Shown here in pieces: positions 36,788 through 47,138 of a DNA stretch of 64,000 nt (position 1 is its first letter; every line of letters begins with the position of its first letter). Position numbers and translations under genes: made by a program. The stretch covers positions 620,001-684,000 of the forward strand of contig NZ_SGXJ01000002.1 of NCBI RefSeq assembly GCF_004216905.1, read 5' to 3'. Below the pieces are notes generated by a model. It saw only the letters and a list, made by a program, of their open reading frames with translations, ran no database searches and was not told the origin of the DNA. The DNA is from Kribbella sp. VKM Ac-2569. GTDB taxonomy: Bacteria > Actinomycetota > Actinomycetes > Propionibacteriales > Kribbellaceae.

Positions 36788-37573
36788 TCATCCTTTCTTC
36801 TGCGCAACCGCGAAGATCCGGCGGAACGGCAGCAGCGTCCCGTAGTCCCGCTGCGGATACGCCTCCGCCAGCCGAGCGCCGTACTCCGCCTCGAACTTCG
36901 GCCGTACGTCGTCCGGCAGCGATTGCAGCACCGGCCGCGCGCCGGTCCCCTTCACCCACTCCAGTACGGCGTTGTCGCCGGACAGAAGGTGGAAGTACGT
37001 CGTCTCCCACGCATCCACCACGCAACCTTCCGCACTGAGCGCGTCGACGTACTCGGCCGGACCAGGTACGTCGGGACGCAACGACGTGTCCTTCGCGTAC
37101 TCGGCGTACGGCTCGGTGGCAGCCAGCTCTCGCAGGATCGCGTGCGACGGAGCATCGCCGTTGCCCGGGATCTGGATCGCCAGCCACCCACCCGGCCGCA
37201 GCGCCCTGACGAACCCGGGCAGCAGGTCGAGCTGCTCCGGCACCCACTGCAGCGTCGCGTTCGTGACGATCACATCCAGCGAACCGGGCTCGACGCTCCA
37301 CTCGCGGACGTCACCGAGCTCGAAGCTCAGGTGGTCGTCGGCGTACTGCGCGGCCGCCTCGAGCATCTGCGGCGAGCTGTCGACCCCGCGGATCACGGCC
37401 TCCGGCCAGACCTGACGCAAAGTCGCGGTCAACGCGCCGGGCCCGCAGCCCAGGTCGACCACGGTCAGTACGTCGGTCGCCCGGACCCGCTCGACCAGGT
37501 CCCGGAACGGCCGGGCGCGCTCGTCGGCGTACGTGCCGTACTGCTCTGGACTCCACACCGGTGACGTGCGCAT
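36788..37573 (-). CDS. SAM-dependent methyltransferase, trans-aconitate methyltransferase-like
   Basis: A 261-residue class I methyltransferase. Motif I is VVDLGCGPGALTATL, the acidic loop RGVDSSPQMLEAA, motif II is LDVIVTNATLQWVPE and motif III FVRALRPGGWLAIQIPGN. NATLQWVPE and PGNGDAPSH match the trans-aconitate 2-methyltransferase (Tam) group. Its ATG faces the MarR gene across a spacer with two palindromic operators, so it is likely MarR-controlled with the VOC gene. Confidence 0.87.
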   Translation of the reverse strand: MRTSPVWSPEQYGTYADERARPFRDLVERVRATDVLTVVDLGCGPGALTATLRQVWPEAVIRGVDSSPQMLEAAAQYADDHLSFELGDVREWSVEPGSLDVIVTNATLQWVPEQLDLLPGFVRALRPGGWLAIQIPGNGDAPSHAILRELAATEPYAEYAKDTSLRPDVPGPAEYVDALSAEGCVVDAWETTYFHLLSGDNAVLEWVKGTGARPVLQSLPDDVRPKFEAEYGARLAEAYPQRDYGTLLPFRRIFAVAQKKG

Positions 37574-37597
37574 CGGACTGCCCCTCTCAGATCATTT

Positions 37598-37615
37598 TAT
37601 CTTGACGTCGAGATA
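37598..37615. promoter_or_regulatory. MarR-type operator 1
   Basis: TATCTTGACGTCGAGATA is an 18-bp near-perfect palindrome with one mismatched pair, 25 bp upstream of the methyltransferase ATG. It shares the TCTTGAxxTC core with operator 2. Shape and place fit a MarR-family site. Confidence 0.7.
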
Positions 37616-37633
37616 CTCTAGACCTGTGACTTG

Positions 37634-37647
37634 TCTTGATGTCAAGA
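37634..37647. promoter_or_regulatory. MarR-type operator 2
   Basis: TCTTGATGTCAAGA is a 14-bp palindrome with a 2-base centre, just before the MarR start. It lies 36 bp, measured start to start, from operator 1. Binding here would block the MarR gene itself and, through operator 1, the methyltransferase. Confidence 0.65.
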
Positions 37648-37653
37648 GTCTTG

Positions 37654-38169
37654 ATGGGTACTCTCGACCGCATGGAGGACGAGGTCGATCGGCTGATCGA
37701 GGCGTGGCGCCGCGAGCGCCCCGACCTCGACGTGGCGCCGATGGAGGTGCTGTCCCGGGTCAGCCGGCTGGCGCGGCATCTCGATCGCGCCCGCAGCCAG
37801 GCCTTCGGCACCCACGCTCTGGAGTCCTGGGAGTTCGACGTCCTCGCAGCCCTTCGCCGAGCGGGTACGCCGTACCAACTGTCCCCCGGCAAGCTGCTCA
37901 AGGAAACCCTGGTCACGTCCGGCACGATGACGAACCGGGTCGACCGGCTGGCCGCACGCGGTCTGGTCGAGCGGCTCCCGGATCCGCATGACCGGCGCGG
38001 CGTACTCGTCCAACTGACGCCCGCAGGCCGGGACAAGGTCGACGCCGCGATGGCCGACCTGCTCAGCCATGAGCGCGCGCTGCTCGGCGGCCTCAGCGAC
38101 GGCGACCAGCAGAGGATCGCCCGAGCGTTGCGGGAGCTTGTCCGCCCGTTCGACCTGGAAAAGCACTGA
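37654..38169 (+). CDS. MarR family transcriptional regulator
   Basis: A 171-residue winged-helix regulator. The recognition region runs from SPGKLLKETLVTSGTMTNRV, with the wing DPHDRRGVLVQLTPAGR, a clear MarR signature. ATG at 37654 is chosen, since earlier in-frame starts fall in operator 2. ATG at 37672 is also possible. Divergent from the methyltransferase/VOC pair, which it probably represses. Confidence 0.9.
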   Translation: MGTLDRMEDEVDRLIEAWRRERPDLDVAPMEVLSRVSRLARHLDRARSQAFGTHALESWEFDVLAALRRAGTPYQLSPGKLLKETLVTSGTMTNRVDRLAARGLVERLPDPHDRRGVLVQLTPAGRDKVDAAMADLLSHERALLGGLSDGDQQRIARALRELVRPFDLEKH

Positions 38170-38568
38170 CCGAAAAACACTCGGTTTGCGTGGCCGACAA
38201 AGCGCCTTGTTCGTACGGACAAAGCGCGGCCGAAATAACCCCGGAATTATCCGAAAAGACGACCCGTCACTTCCGCCCCGGTCCGATCGTTGCTAGTTGC
38301 AACGAGATCGAGAGACTGCTGTAGCCGACGACTATCGACACCGGCTGGGCCCACTACTAGGGTCGTCACCGTCGGTGGCTGATCGACTACAAAATGTCAG
38401 AACACGGTGACTTCGGCGGCAAGAGGTGGTCCGCCGAAAGCGGTCGCGCGGTGTCCGGGGCTCGGGGCCCGAACAACGCCGGCCGGCACGGGGCCCGCTC
38501 ACCCAGGAGCTCGGCGCACCCCTCCGAATGACAGGGGATCGGAGGGGGCGCCGTGGCTCGAACCCCTG
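38170..38568. other. Gene-free stretch with hairpins between MarR and ABC-F genes
   Basis: About 400 bp with no convincing gene. GACAAAGCGC occurs twice (38196-38205 and 38218-38227), flanked by GGCCG/CGGCC arms. GTTGC/GCAAC arms lie near 38289-38303. A perfect hairpin TTCGGCGG/CCGCCGAA spans 38412-38438. A likely terminator stem follows at 38519-38547. The row of hairpins could be terminators of the two convergent genes or an unnamed structured RNA. Confidence 0.5.
38519..38547 (-). terminator. Hairpin terminator of the ABC-F gene
   Basis: The 9-bp perfect stem CCCCTCCGA (38519-38527) / TCGGAGGGG (38539-38547), with an 11-base loop, lies 22 bp downstream of the ABC-F stop. Confidence 0.6.
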
Positions 38569-40389
38569 CTACTCCGCGCGTTCCGCCGCTTCGAACCAGG
38601 CTGTTTCCAGCTCACCGCGCTCGTCGGCCAGCTTGCGGAGCTCGGCGTCCAGCTCGGAGAGCCGTTCGTAGTCGCTCGCACTCGCGGCCAGCTGGTCGTG
38701 CAGTTTCGTCTCCGCCTCGGTGATCTTCGCGAGCTGCCGCTCGATCCGGTTCAGCTCTTTCTTCGCCGCCCTGGCCGCTGCCGCGTCAGCCATCGGACGT
38801 TCAACCACCTGGCCATTTTCCGCCGTTGACAAATCGGTGGACACCACCGATGCCGGCGTCAACGCATTCGACGCCGTCCGCCGCGGAATTCCCGCCTCGA
38901 GTTCGTCGAGATACTGATCGACACCGCGCGGCAGATGCCGGACCCGGGCGTCACCCATGATCGCGTAAACCATGTCGCTGACCCGCTCCAGGAAGTACCG
39001 GTCGTGGGTGACGGTGACGACGACGCCGGGCCAGCTGTCCAGGAAATCCTCGAGCACGGTCAGGGTCTCGACGTCCAGGTCGTTGGTCGGCTCGTCGAGG
39101 ATCAGCACGTTCGGCTCGTCGAGCAGGATGCGCAGCACCTGCAGGCGGCGCCGTTCACCACCGGACAGGTCCGAGATCCGCGTCGTCAGCTTGTCGCCGG
39201 TGAACCCGAACCGCTCGAGCAGTTGCGACGACGTCAGCTCACCGCCTCGCCCGGCGAGGGCCGCCGTACGACGGATCGCGGTGATGTGGTCGAGGACCGT
39301 GACCGTGTCGTCGATCTCCTCGAGGGTCTGCGACAGGTTGGCGATCCGGACCGTCTTGCCCTGCTTGACCAGGCCGCGGTCCGGAGCGAGCTGCCCGGTG
39401 AGGACCTTGAGGAACGTGGTCTTGCCGGCGCCGTTCGGGCCGAGCAGCCCGATCCGGTCGGCCGGACCGAGCCGGAACGTGACGTGGTCGAGCATCTTCC
39501 GGTCGCCGAAGCTCAGGCTGACGTCCTCGACGTCGAACACGTCCTTGCCGAGCCGCGCGGTCGCCAGCTGCGACAGCGCGAGCTTGTCCCGCGGCGGCGG
39601 CACGTCCTCGATCAGCGCGTTGGCCGCCTCGATCCGGAACTTCGGCTTGGTGCTGCGGGCCGGTGCGCCCCGGCGCAGCCAGGCGAGCTCCTTCTGCAGG
39701 AGGTTCTGCCGCTTGGCCTCGGTGACCTGCGCGGAGCGGGCCCGCTCGGCCTTGGCGAGGACGTACGCCGCGTACCCGCCGTCGTACGACGTGACGCGGC
39801 CGCCCTGCACCTCCCACGTGTCCGTGCAGACCTCGTCCAGGAACCAGCGGTCGTGGGTCACGACGATCAGCGCGCCGGCGTGGTCGACGACGTGCTCCGC
39901 GAGCCAGCTGACGGCCTCGATGTCGAGGTGGTTGGTGGGCTCGTCGAGAATCAGCAGATCGACCTCGGTGAGCAGGAGCCTGGCCAGGGAGGCCCGGCGA
40001 CGCTCGCCACCGCTCAGGCTGCCGACCATCGCCTGGTGGTCGACTTCGCCGAGCAGGTGCTCCATCACCGAGCGCGCCCGCGGATCGGCCGCCCAGGTGT
40101 AGGTCTCGGCATCGCCGAGTACCGCGTGCAGCACAGTCTGGTCCGGGTCGAGGTCGTCGCTCTGACCGAGGTACCCGAGCCGTAGGTCGCGATTGTGGGT
40201 GATCCGGCCGCTGTCGGGCTCCTCACGCCGGGCCAGGACCTGCAGGAGCGTCGACTTGCCGTCGCCGTTACGCCCGACCACGCCGATGCGCTCACCACGG
40301 CCTACGCCGAGACTGACCGAGTCGAGCAGTGTGCGGGTCCCGAAGCCCTTAGAAACAGCTTCCAGATTGACCAAGTTAGCTACCGCCAT
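38569..40389 (-). CDS. ABC-F family ATPase (Uup-like, ribosome-associated)
   Basis: A 606-residue protein with two ATPase domains and no membrane helices. Domain 1 has Walker A GRNGDGKST, signature LSGGERRRASLA and Walker B LLILDEPTNHLD. Domain 2 has GPNGAGKTT, LSGGERRRLQVL and NVLILDEPTNDLD. A linker lies between them and a Lys/Glu coiled coil of about 70 residues ends the protein, as in Uup. Such proteins act on the ribosome E site, some giving antibiotic protection. Divergent from the kinase gene at 40450. A TetM-like gene lies 0.9 kb upstream. Confidence 0.93.
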   Translation of the reverse strand: MAVANLVNLEAVSKGFGTRTLLDSVSLGVGRGERIGVVGRNGDGKSTLLQVLARREEPDSGRITHNRDLRLGYLGQSDDLDPDQTVLHAVLGDAETYTWAADPRARSVMEHLLGEVDHQAMVGSLSGGERRRASLARLLLTEVDLLILDEPTNHLDIEAVSWLAEHVVDHAGALIVVTHDRWFLDEVCTDTWEVQGGRVTSYDGGYAAYVLAKAERARSAQVTEAKRQNLLQKELAWLRRGAPARSTKPKFRIEAANALIEDVPPPRDKLALSQLATARLGKDVFDVEDVSLSFGDRKMLDHVTFRLGPADRIGLLGPNGAGKTTFLKVLTGQLAPDRGLVKQGKTVRIANLSQTLEEIDDTVTVLDHITAIRRTAALAGRGGELTSSQLLERFGFTGDKLTTRISDLSGGERRRLQVLRILLDEPNVLILDEPTNDLDVETLTVLEDFLDSWPGVVVTVTHDRYFLERVSDMVYAIMGDARVRHLPRGVDQYLDELEAGIPRRTASNALTPASVVSTDLSTAENGQVVERPMADAAAARAAKKELNRIERQLAKITEAETKLHDQLAASASDYERLSELDAELRKLADERGELETAWFEAAERAE

Positions 40390-40449
40390 AACGCGCCCAA
40401 GGGTAGCTGACGCGGACACGGTTCCCCCGATCGTGCCAGGATCGTCCAG

Positions 40450-41298
40450 GTGTTGACTCCCGCCTGGCTCGAAGGACTGTCCCTCGGCGACGCGATCGCC
40501 GCCGATCCGCTGGAAGGCGGCTACGCCAGCAAGACGTTCCGCGTGCGGACGACGCTCGGCGAATCGGTGGTCGTGAAGACGCAGGACGACCTGCCACCGG
40601 ACCTGTACGCGTTGGAGGCCGACGGTCTCGACGCGCTGCGTGCACCCGGTGGATTCGCCGTACCAGAGGTCCTTCGGGTGACACCGGCGTTCATCGTTCT
40701 GACCGACCTCGGTACGCCGGAACCGTCGCCGACGTACTGGGAGGACGCCGGACGGGCGCTGGCGCTGCAGCACCAGCAGACCGCGGACAAGTTCGGGTAC
40801 CACCAGGACAACTACCTGGGCACCCTCCCGCAGCGGAACCCGTGGACGAGCGACGGGCACGCCTTCTTCGCCGAGCACCGCCTGCTCCGCTACCTGGAGG
40901 AGCCGAACTGCCACAACCAGCTCCCGGAAGCCGACCGCCGCCGCCTCGAACGCGTCGCCGGCCGGCTCCCCGAGCTGATCCCACCGCAACCCCCGTCCCT
41001 CCTCCACGGCGACCTGTGGCACGGAAACCTCCTCCCGGCCCCGGACGGCGGCCCGGCCATGATCGACCCCGCCGTCCACTACGGCTGGCCCGAGGCCGAG
41101 CTGGCGACTCTCCTCATCTACAACCAGCTGTCGGAGACCTTCTTCGACGCCTACGAGGAACTCCACCCGCTCGCCCCGGGTTGGCGTGACCGCCTCCCCC
41201 TCCTCCACCTCCGAGAGCTGCTCTGCATCACCGCCCACTGGCCCGACCGCGCCGAGACTGTCACCGAGATCAGCACAATCCTCAAACAACTCGACTGA
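40450..41298 (+). CDS. Fructosamine kinase family protein
   Basis: A 282-residue kinase of the fructosamine/ketosamine-3-kinase group. EGGYASKTFRV is the nucleotide loop, VVVKTQDD carries the Lys, and the catalytic loop HGDLWHGNLL is followed by MIDPAVHYGWPEAELA, which is diagnostic of the family. It phosphorylates glycated amines to allow their breakdown. GTG start at 40450 shares a 60-bp divergent promoter with the ABC-F gene. Ends overlap the TetM-like gene by 17 bp. Confidence 0.9.
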   Translation: MLTPAWLEGLSLGDAIAADPLEGGYASKTFRVRTTLGESVVVKTQDDLPPDLYALEADGLDALRAPGGFAVPEVLRVTPAFIVLTDLGTPEPSPTYWEDAGRALALQHQQTADKFGYHQDNYLGTLPQRNPWTSDGHAFFAEHRLLRYLEEPNCHNQLPEADRRRLERVAGRLPELIPPQPPSLLHGDLWHGNLLPAPDGGPAMIDPAVHYGWPEAELATLLIYNQLSETFFDAYEELHPLAPGWRDRLPLLHLRELLCITAHWPDRAETVTEISTILKQLD

Positions 41299-43186
41299 GG
41301 TTCAGGACGTACTGCTTCTCGTTGAGGGGGTTGCCGTCCGTGCGGGCTCGGCTGGGGGCTGGACCTGGGACGAGGCTGTAGCTGTCGAAGCTGGTAGCGA
41401 GGAGTGCCTCGCCTCGGCCGAGGGTGGGGAGCATCAACTCGAAGAGGTGCGTGGTGGCGGCCGGGATGGTGCCTTCGATGTGGGCCTGGGTCTCGGTGAG
41501 CGTGGTTTGGGTGACGATGCCGCGGTGTTCGGCGACGTGAGCGAGGAGCCGCGAGACCGTGTCAGACGGAACGTCCAGCTCGAAGTAGTTCACCGGCTCC
41601 AGGACCGTCGTACCGGCCTCGGCGACCGCCTGCAGGAGGACGAGCGGCACCAACCGGCGGAAGTCGGCGGCCACGGTGACCGGGCTCCAGTACGCCGTGT
41701 GCGTCAGATCCACCCGGATGTCCGGGATCTCCCACCCGAACAGCCCTTGGTGCAGCGTCTGCCGGACCGTCTCCTCGATCGCCGTGTGGAACGCCCGCGG
41801 CAACGCGCCGAGCTCCACCTCCAGGTTGTACTCGATGCCCTCGGCAACCGGTGAGACCCGGAAGCCGACGCCCGCCGCCCACGGACCCTCCGTGATCTCG
41901 CGGGTCGAGGCACCGGTGCCGATCAACCGCTCGACATGGATCGGCGTCGTCTCGCTGAAGGTGACGTCGACGCCGTACTCCGACTCGAGGAGCGACGCGA
42001 TCACCTCCTTCTGCACCTCGCCGTACAGGCTCACGGTGATCTCGTCGGCCTTCCGGACCCGGATCAGCGGATCCTGCTCGGCGAGCTGCGTCAACGCCTG
42101 GAACAGCTTCACCCGGTCGCGCGCACTCACCACGGTCTCCAGCGTCGGCGGCGCGAACAGCCGACCGACCTGCGCCGTCCGTAGGCCGAGCTGGTCGCCG
42201 ATCCGGATGCTCTTCAGTCCCCGCAACGCCACGATCTGACCCGCCTCGGCCCGATCCACCGCGTGCCGGCCGCCGTCGCCGAAGACGTCGATCCCGCTCG
42301 GCCGCACCTGGTACGCCGGACCATCCACGGGATGCACCGGGACCGACGTACGCGCGGCCAGCGTCCCGCTGACGATCCGTGCGGACGCGATCTTCTGCCC
42401 GGCCGCACCCCGCTCGACCTTGAACACCCGCGCCCGCAGCTCGTCCTCCGGCGCGGCGATTGCCCGCGGCAACCACGTGCGGATCCCCTCGATCACCTCG
42501 GCGATCCCGACGCCGGTCATCGCGGATCCGAAGTACACCGGATACATCTCGGCCTTCGCGACCTGACGCCGCAGCTCTGCCGCATTGTCGGCCTCTGCGC
42601 CTTCGAGGTACAGCTCCAGGAACGAATCATTGCGCTCGGCAAGCATCTCGCCGACTTCGCCGCGTTGCACCGGCAGTGGTACGACGGACGCCGTACGCAG
42701 ACCGAGATCCGCCACCGACTCCATCGGTACGGCGGCCGGCGTCAGCAACCGCCGGATGTCGGCGAGCAACTCGTCGTACCGCGCGCCCACCCGGTCGATC
42801 TTGTTCACGAACAGCAGCGTCGGGATCCGCAGCCGGTCGAGCGTGCGCATCAGCAACCGCGTCTGCGGCTGCACGCCCTCGACCGCGGAGATCACCAGCA
42901 CCGCGCCGTCCAGTACGGACAGCGCGCGCTCGACCTCGGCGATGAAGTCGGAGTGCCCGGGGGTGTCGATCAGGTTGACCGGCAGGTCGCCGAGCGCGAA
43001 CGACACCACCGCCGAGCGGATCGTGATGCCGCGTTTCCGCTCGAGGTCCATCGAGTCGGTTTGCGTGTTCCCGTCGTCGACCCGGCCGACCCGGTCGATG
43101 ACGCCGGCGGCGTACAGCAGCCGCTCGGTCAGGCTGGTCTTACCGGCGTCGACATGCGCCACAATGCCCATCGTCAGAGAGTTCAA
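41282..43186 (-). CDS. Ribosomal protection GTPase, TetM/OtrA type
   Basis: A 634-residue EF-G-like translational GTPase that in this family releases tetracycline from the ribosome. G1 AHVDAGKTSLTERLL, switch RKRGITIRSA, G3 DTPGH and G4 NKID are intact. Domains 2-5 follow, and the end is of normal length. The start MNSLTMGIVAHVDAGKTS matches OtrA/TetM, supporting the TTG at 43186 (GAGG upstream) rather than the ATG at 43171. A translatable leader ORF overlaps the start. Whether it confers tetracycline resistance is not shown. Confidence 0.88.
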   Translation of the reverse strand: MNSLTMGIVAHVDAGKTSLTERLLYAAGVIDRVGRVDDGNTQTDSMDLERKRGITIRSAVVSFALGDLPVNLIDTPGHSDFIAEVERALSVLDGAVLVISAVEGVQPQTRLLMRTLDRLRIPTLLFVNKIDRVGARYDELLADIRRLLTPAAVPMESVADLGLRTASVVPLPVQRGEVGEMLAERNDSFLELYLEGAEADNAAELRRQVAKAEMYPVYFGSAMTGVGIAEVIEGIRTWLPRAIAAPEDELRARVFKVERGAAGQKIASARIVSGTLAARTSVPVHPVDGPAYQVRPSGIDVFGDGGRHAVDRAEAGQIVALRGLKSIRIGDQLGLRTAQVGRLFAPPTLETVVSARDRVKLFQALTQLAEQDPLIRVRKADEITVSLYGEVQKEVIASLLESEYGVDVTFSETTPIHVERLIGTGASTREITEGPWAAGVGFRVSPVAEGIEYNLEVELGALPRAFHTAIEETVRQTLHQGLFGWEIPDIRVDLTHTAYWSPVTVAADFRRLVPLVLLQAVAEAGTTVLEPVNYFELDVPSDTVSRLLAHVAEHRGIVTQTTLTETQAHIEGTIPAATTHLFELMLPTLGRGEALLATSFDSYSLVPGPAPSRARTDGNPLNEKQYVLNLSRVV

Positions 43187-43247
43187 GAGTCCTCGCGAAT
43201 GCGTCGAAGCGATCAGTACCCATGGGGTGGATCGATCCGCGGCGCAT
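43140..43247 (-). CDS. Upstream leader ORF overlapping the TetM-like start
   Basis: A 35-codon frame from ATG 43247, with a strong ribosome site (AGGAG, six bases before the ATG). It is out of frame with the downstream gene and ends 46 bp inside it. The peptide is basic at the end (CGACRRR) and Asp-rich in the middle. A ribosome on it would cover the TTG of the GTPase gene, so it is a candidate attenuator that senses stalled translation. A shorter ATG lies at 43223. Confidence 0.5.
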   Translation of the reverse strand: MRRGSIHPMGTDRFDAFARTLELSDDGHCGACRRR

Positions 43248-43323
43248 CCCGGTCTCCTGTCTGAGTCGATGGGGTCTCTGCTCGGACGGTAACACCACCA
43301 GAGCCCGAGGACGAGCGATTTTC

Positions 43324-44256
43324 CTAGCGGCTGACGATCGCCGGGAGGATCCGGGCGCCCGGGACGGGGCCTTCGGCCTGGCGGACCATGCGGCAGCGGC
43401 CGGATTCGGCGAGCTCCACGGCCAGGTCGACGGCGCTGCGGCTGTCAGCGGCGAGGAAGAGGCAGGTGGGGCCGGAACCGGAGATCTGCGCGGCCAGAGC
43501 ACCCTGGTCGAGGCCGAACTGGAGCGTCTCGCCCAGCTCGGGACGCAGCGACAACGCCGCGGCCTGCAGGTCGTTGCTGAGCGCAACGGCGAGTGCGCCG
43601 GGCTGCCCGGACAGCAGGGCGGACATCAGCTCCGGACGAACCTGCGGCGCCTCGACGCGGCGCAACGGACGCATCCGGTCCAGCTCGTGGTAGACGTCCG
43701 GCGTCGACAACCCGCCGTCAGCGATCGCGAACACCCAGTGGAACGTCCCGCGGGACATCACCTCGGTGACCTGCTCGCCCCGTCCCTGACCGAGCGCGGT
43801 GTGGCCGACCAGGCAGAACGGCACGTCGCTACCGAGCTCGGCCGCATGGTGCTGCAGCTCGGTCTGGGTCAACTGCAGGCCCCACAGCCGGTTGCACGCC
43901 ACCAGGGTCGCTGCCGCGTCAGTCGATCCGCCGGCCATCCCGCCGGCCACCGGAATCGTCTTGCGGATCGTCAGGTCGACGCCCTCGTCGACGTCGTACT
44001 CCGCCTGCAGCAGCTGCGCGGCCCGCACCGCGAGGTTGGTCTCGTCGGTCGGTACGTCGTCCGCGAAGTCGCCGGAGATCTCGACCGAGACCTCGCCGTC
44101 GTCGTCCCGCAGTACCGCGGTCACGTCGTCGTACAGGGCAACGGCCTGATACACCGTCGCGACCGGGTGGAAGCCGTCCGGACGCGGCGGACCGACCGAC
44201 AGACCGAGATTGATCTTGGCCGGCGCCCGCACCGTGACCTCAGCAGAAGGTGGCAC
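43324..44256 (-). CDS. ispE: 4-diphosphocytidyl-2-C-methyl-D-erythritol kinase
   Basis: Fourth step of the non-mevalonate isoprenoid pathway. The 310-residue GHMP kinase has N-terminal VRAPAKINLGLSVGPPRPDG (Lys/Asn motif), the glycine loop IPVAGGMAGGSTDAAATL and the C-terminal ISGSGPTCLFL motif. GTG start, 18 bp after rsmA on the same strand, the standard actinobacterial rpf-rsmA-ispE order. Confidence 0.96.
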   Translation of the reverse strand: MPPSAEVTVRAPAKINLGLSVGPPRPDGFHPVATVYQAVALYDDVTAVLRDDDGEVSVEISGDFADDVPTDETNLAVRAAQLLQAEYDVDEGVDLTIRKTIPVAGGMAGGSTDAAATLVACNRLWGLQLTQTELQHHAAELGSDVPFCLVGHTALGQGRGEQVTEVMSRGTFHWVFAIADGGLSTPDVYHELDRMRPLRRVEAPQVRPELMSALLSGQPGALAVALSNDLQAAALSLRPELGETLQFGLDQGALAAQISGSGPTCLFLAADSRSAVDLAVELAESGRCRMVRQAEGPVPGARILPAIVSR

Positions 44257-44274
44257 GTCGCACAGGTTAGTGCC

Positions 44275-45153
44275 TTACACAGTCCGACCTGCACCTGCGA
44301 GTGCGGCGAATTCCGTGATCCCGAGCATCTCCCCGCGCACTCGCGGGTCGATCCCTGCGGCGCTGAGCACCTCGTCGAGCCGTGCACGGTCGGGCATCCA
44401 GCGGGCCAGCGCGGACCGGATCGTCTTACGGCGCTGCGAGAACGCGGCCTCGATCACCGCGAACACCTCCTCGCGGCTCGCCTCCGTCGCGGGGGGCTCG
44501 CGGCGCTCGAACGCGACCAGCCCGGAGTCCACATTCGGCGCCGGCCAGAAGACGTTCCGTCCGATCGGTCCGGCGCGCCGTACGTCGGCGTACCACGCGG
44601 CCTTTGCGGACGGTACGCCGTACGTCCGCGAACCCGGTCCGGCCGCCAGGCGGTCCGCGACCTCGGACTGCACCATCACCAGGCCGTGCCGCAGCGAGTC
44701 CGAGACCCGGAGCAGGTGCAGCAGCACGGGTACGGCGACGTTGTACGGCAGGTTCGCCACGCAAGCGGTCGGCTCGCCGATCTCCGCCGGCGTTACGTCC
44801 ATCGCGTCCGCCTCGACCACGGTCAACCTGTCGGCCTGGTTCGGCGCATACGCCGCGACGGTCGACGGCAGCGCCTGCGCGAGCAGCGGGTCGATCTCGA
44901 CCGCGGTGACCCGGTGCCCGTCCGCGAGCAGCGCGAGCGTCAGCGACCCGAGGCCCGGGCCGATCTCGAGGACCGTCTCGCTCTCCGTCAGCTCGGCGGC
45001 CCGAACGATCCGGCGCACCGTGTTCGGGTCGATGACGAAGTTCTGGCCGCGCTGCTTGGTCGGGCGGACCCCGAGGGACGCGGCCAGCGAACGCACGTCC
45101 GCCGGACCGAGAAGTCTCGGTCCGGCGGACGTGGATGAATCAGACGAGGTCAC
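44275..45153 (-). CDS. rsmA: 16S rRNA dimethyladenosine transferase (KsgA)
   Basis: Dimethylates the two adjacent adenosines in the 3' hairpin of 16S rRNA. The 292-residue protein has [18 protein letters not shown], motif [16 protein letters not shown], motif [19 protein letters not shown] and the C-terminal [12 protein letters not shown] helix. GTG start, 15 bp after the rpf stop. Part of the rpf-rsmA-ispE unit. Confidence 0.96.
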   Translation of the reverse strand: MTSSDSSTSAGPRLLGPADVRSLAASLGVRPTKQRGQNFVIDPNTVRRIVRAAELTESETVLEIGPGLGSLTLALLADGHRVTAVEIDPLLAQALPSTVAAYAPNQADRLTVVEADAMDVTPAEIGEPTACVANLPYNVAVPVLLHLLRVSDSLRHGLVMVQSEVADRLAAGPGSRTYGVPSAKAAWYADVRRAGPIGRNVFWPAPNVDSGLVAFERREPPATEASREEVFAVIEAAFSQRRKTIRSALARWMPDRARLDEVLSAAGIDPRVRGEMLGITEFAALAGAGRTV

Positions 45154-45168
45154 CTCGTCAGTTTGTCA

Positions 45169-46514
<1,346 letters not shown>

Positions 46515-47129
46515 TTACACCGTGTGATTGCCCCACTGCCCCCGATGCACCACTTCGGCGGTCGTCCGGCGCCCCCGTTTCAGCGACGGCGAGCGCTTGT
46601 CCGGGGCCCGGTGACCGACCGACAGCACCCCGACGAGATCGAACCCCTCGGGTACGCCGAACTCCTTCAGCAATCGACCCACCTTGTCCGCAGGAGGCCC
46701 GAAAAAGCAGGCTCCCAGGCCTTCGTCGACGACCGTCTGCAACATCAGCAGGACCGCCATCCCGGTGTCGACGTACCAGTACGGCGCGGTCCAGCGACCC
46801 TCGTCGCGATCGGTCCAGCCCTTGTCCGCCTCGGTGTACCGATCGAGGTACGCGTCCTTGTGCGCGAAGGCCAGAATCAGCAACGGCGCCCGGCGCAGCC
46901 CTGTGATCCATTCAACATATTTCGGATCCGGATCCTCGGCCGCGATCCGCCAGTACCGCTCCCGCTCGTCGCCCTCCAACGTCAGGAACGCCCACCCCTG
47001 ACTGAACCCACCCGAAGGCGCCCGCAACCCGTTCCCCAGAATGCGCTCGCGAACGTCGTCCGGCACCGCCCGATCCGGGTCGTAGTTCCGCACCATCCGC
47101 CGCCGCCGCACAACCTCACTGAACTCCAT
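46515..47129 (-). CDS. Nitroreductase family protein
   Basis: A 204-residue FMN-dependent nitroreductase-like oxidoreductase. The N-terminal EVVRRRRMVRNYDPDRAV gives the FMN phosphate Arg residues, LRAPSGGFSQGWAFL the conserved Ser/Gly segment, and GLGACFFGPPADKV with VLSVGHRAPD near the end also fits. The substrate is unknown. It lies between tatD and rpf, an insertion relative to the mycobacterial order, 9 bp after tatD. Confidence 0.9.
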   Translation of the reverse strand: MEFSEVVRRRRMVRNYDPDRAVPDDVRERILGNGLRAPSGGFSQGWAFLTLEGDERERYWRIAAEDPDPKYVEWITGLRRAPLLILAFAHKDAYLDRYTEADKGWTDRDEGRWTAPYWYVDTGMAVLLMLQTVVDEGLGACFFGPPADKVGRLLKEFGVPEGFDLVGVLSVGHRAPDKRSPSLKRGRRTTAEVVHRGQWGNHTV

Positions 47130-47138
47130 GACGCTTGT

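Noticed and set aside
38548..38569. tRNA-like T-arm (GGCTCGAACCCC) after the ABC-F gene
   Set aside because: The bases on either side cannot form a T stem or acceptor stem, and no anticodon arm lies at the right distance.
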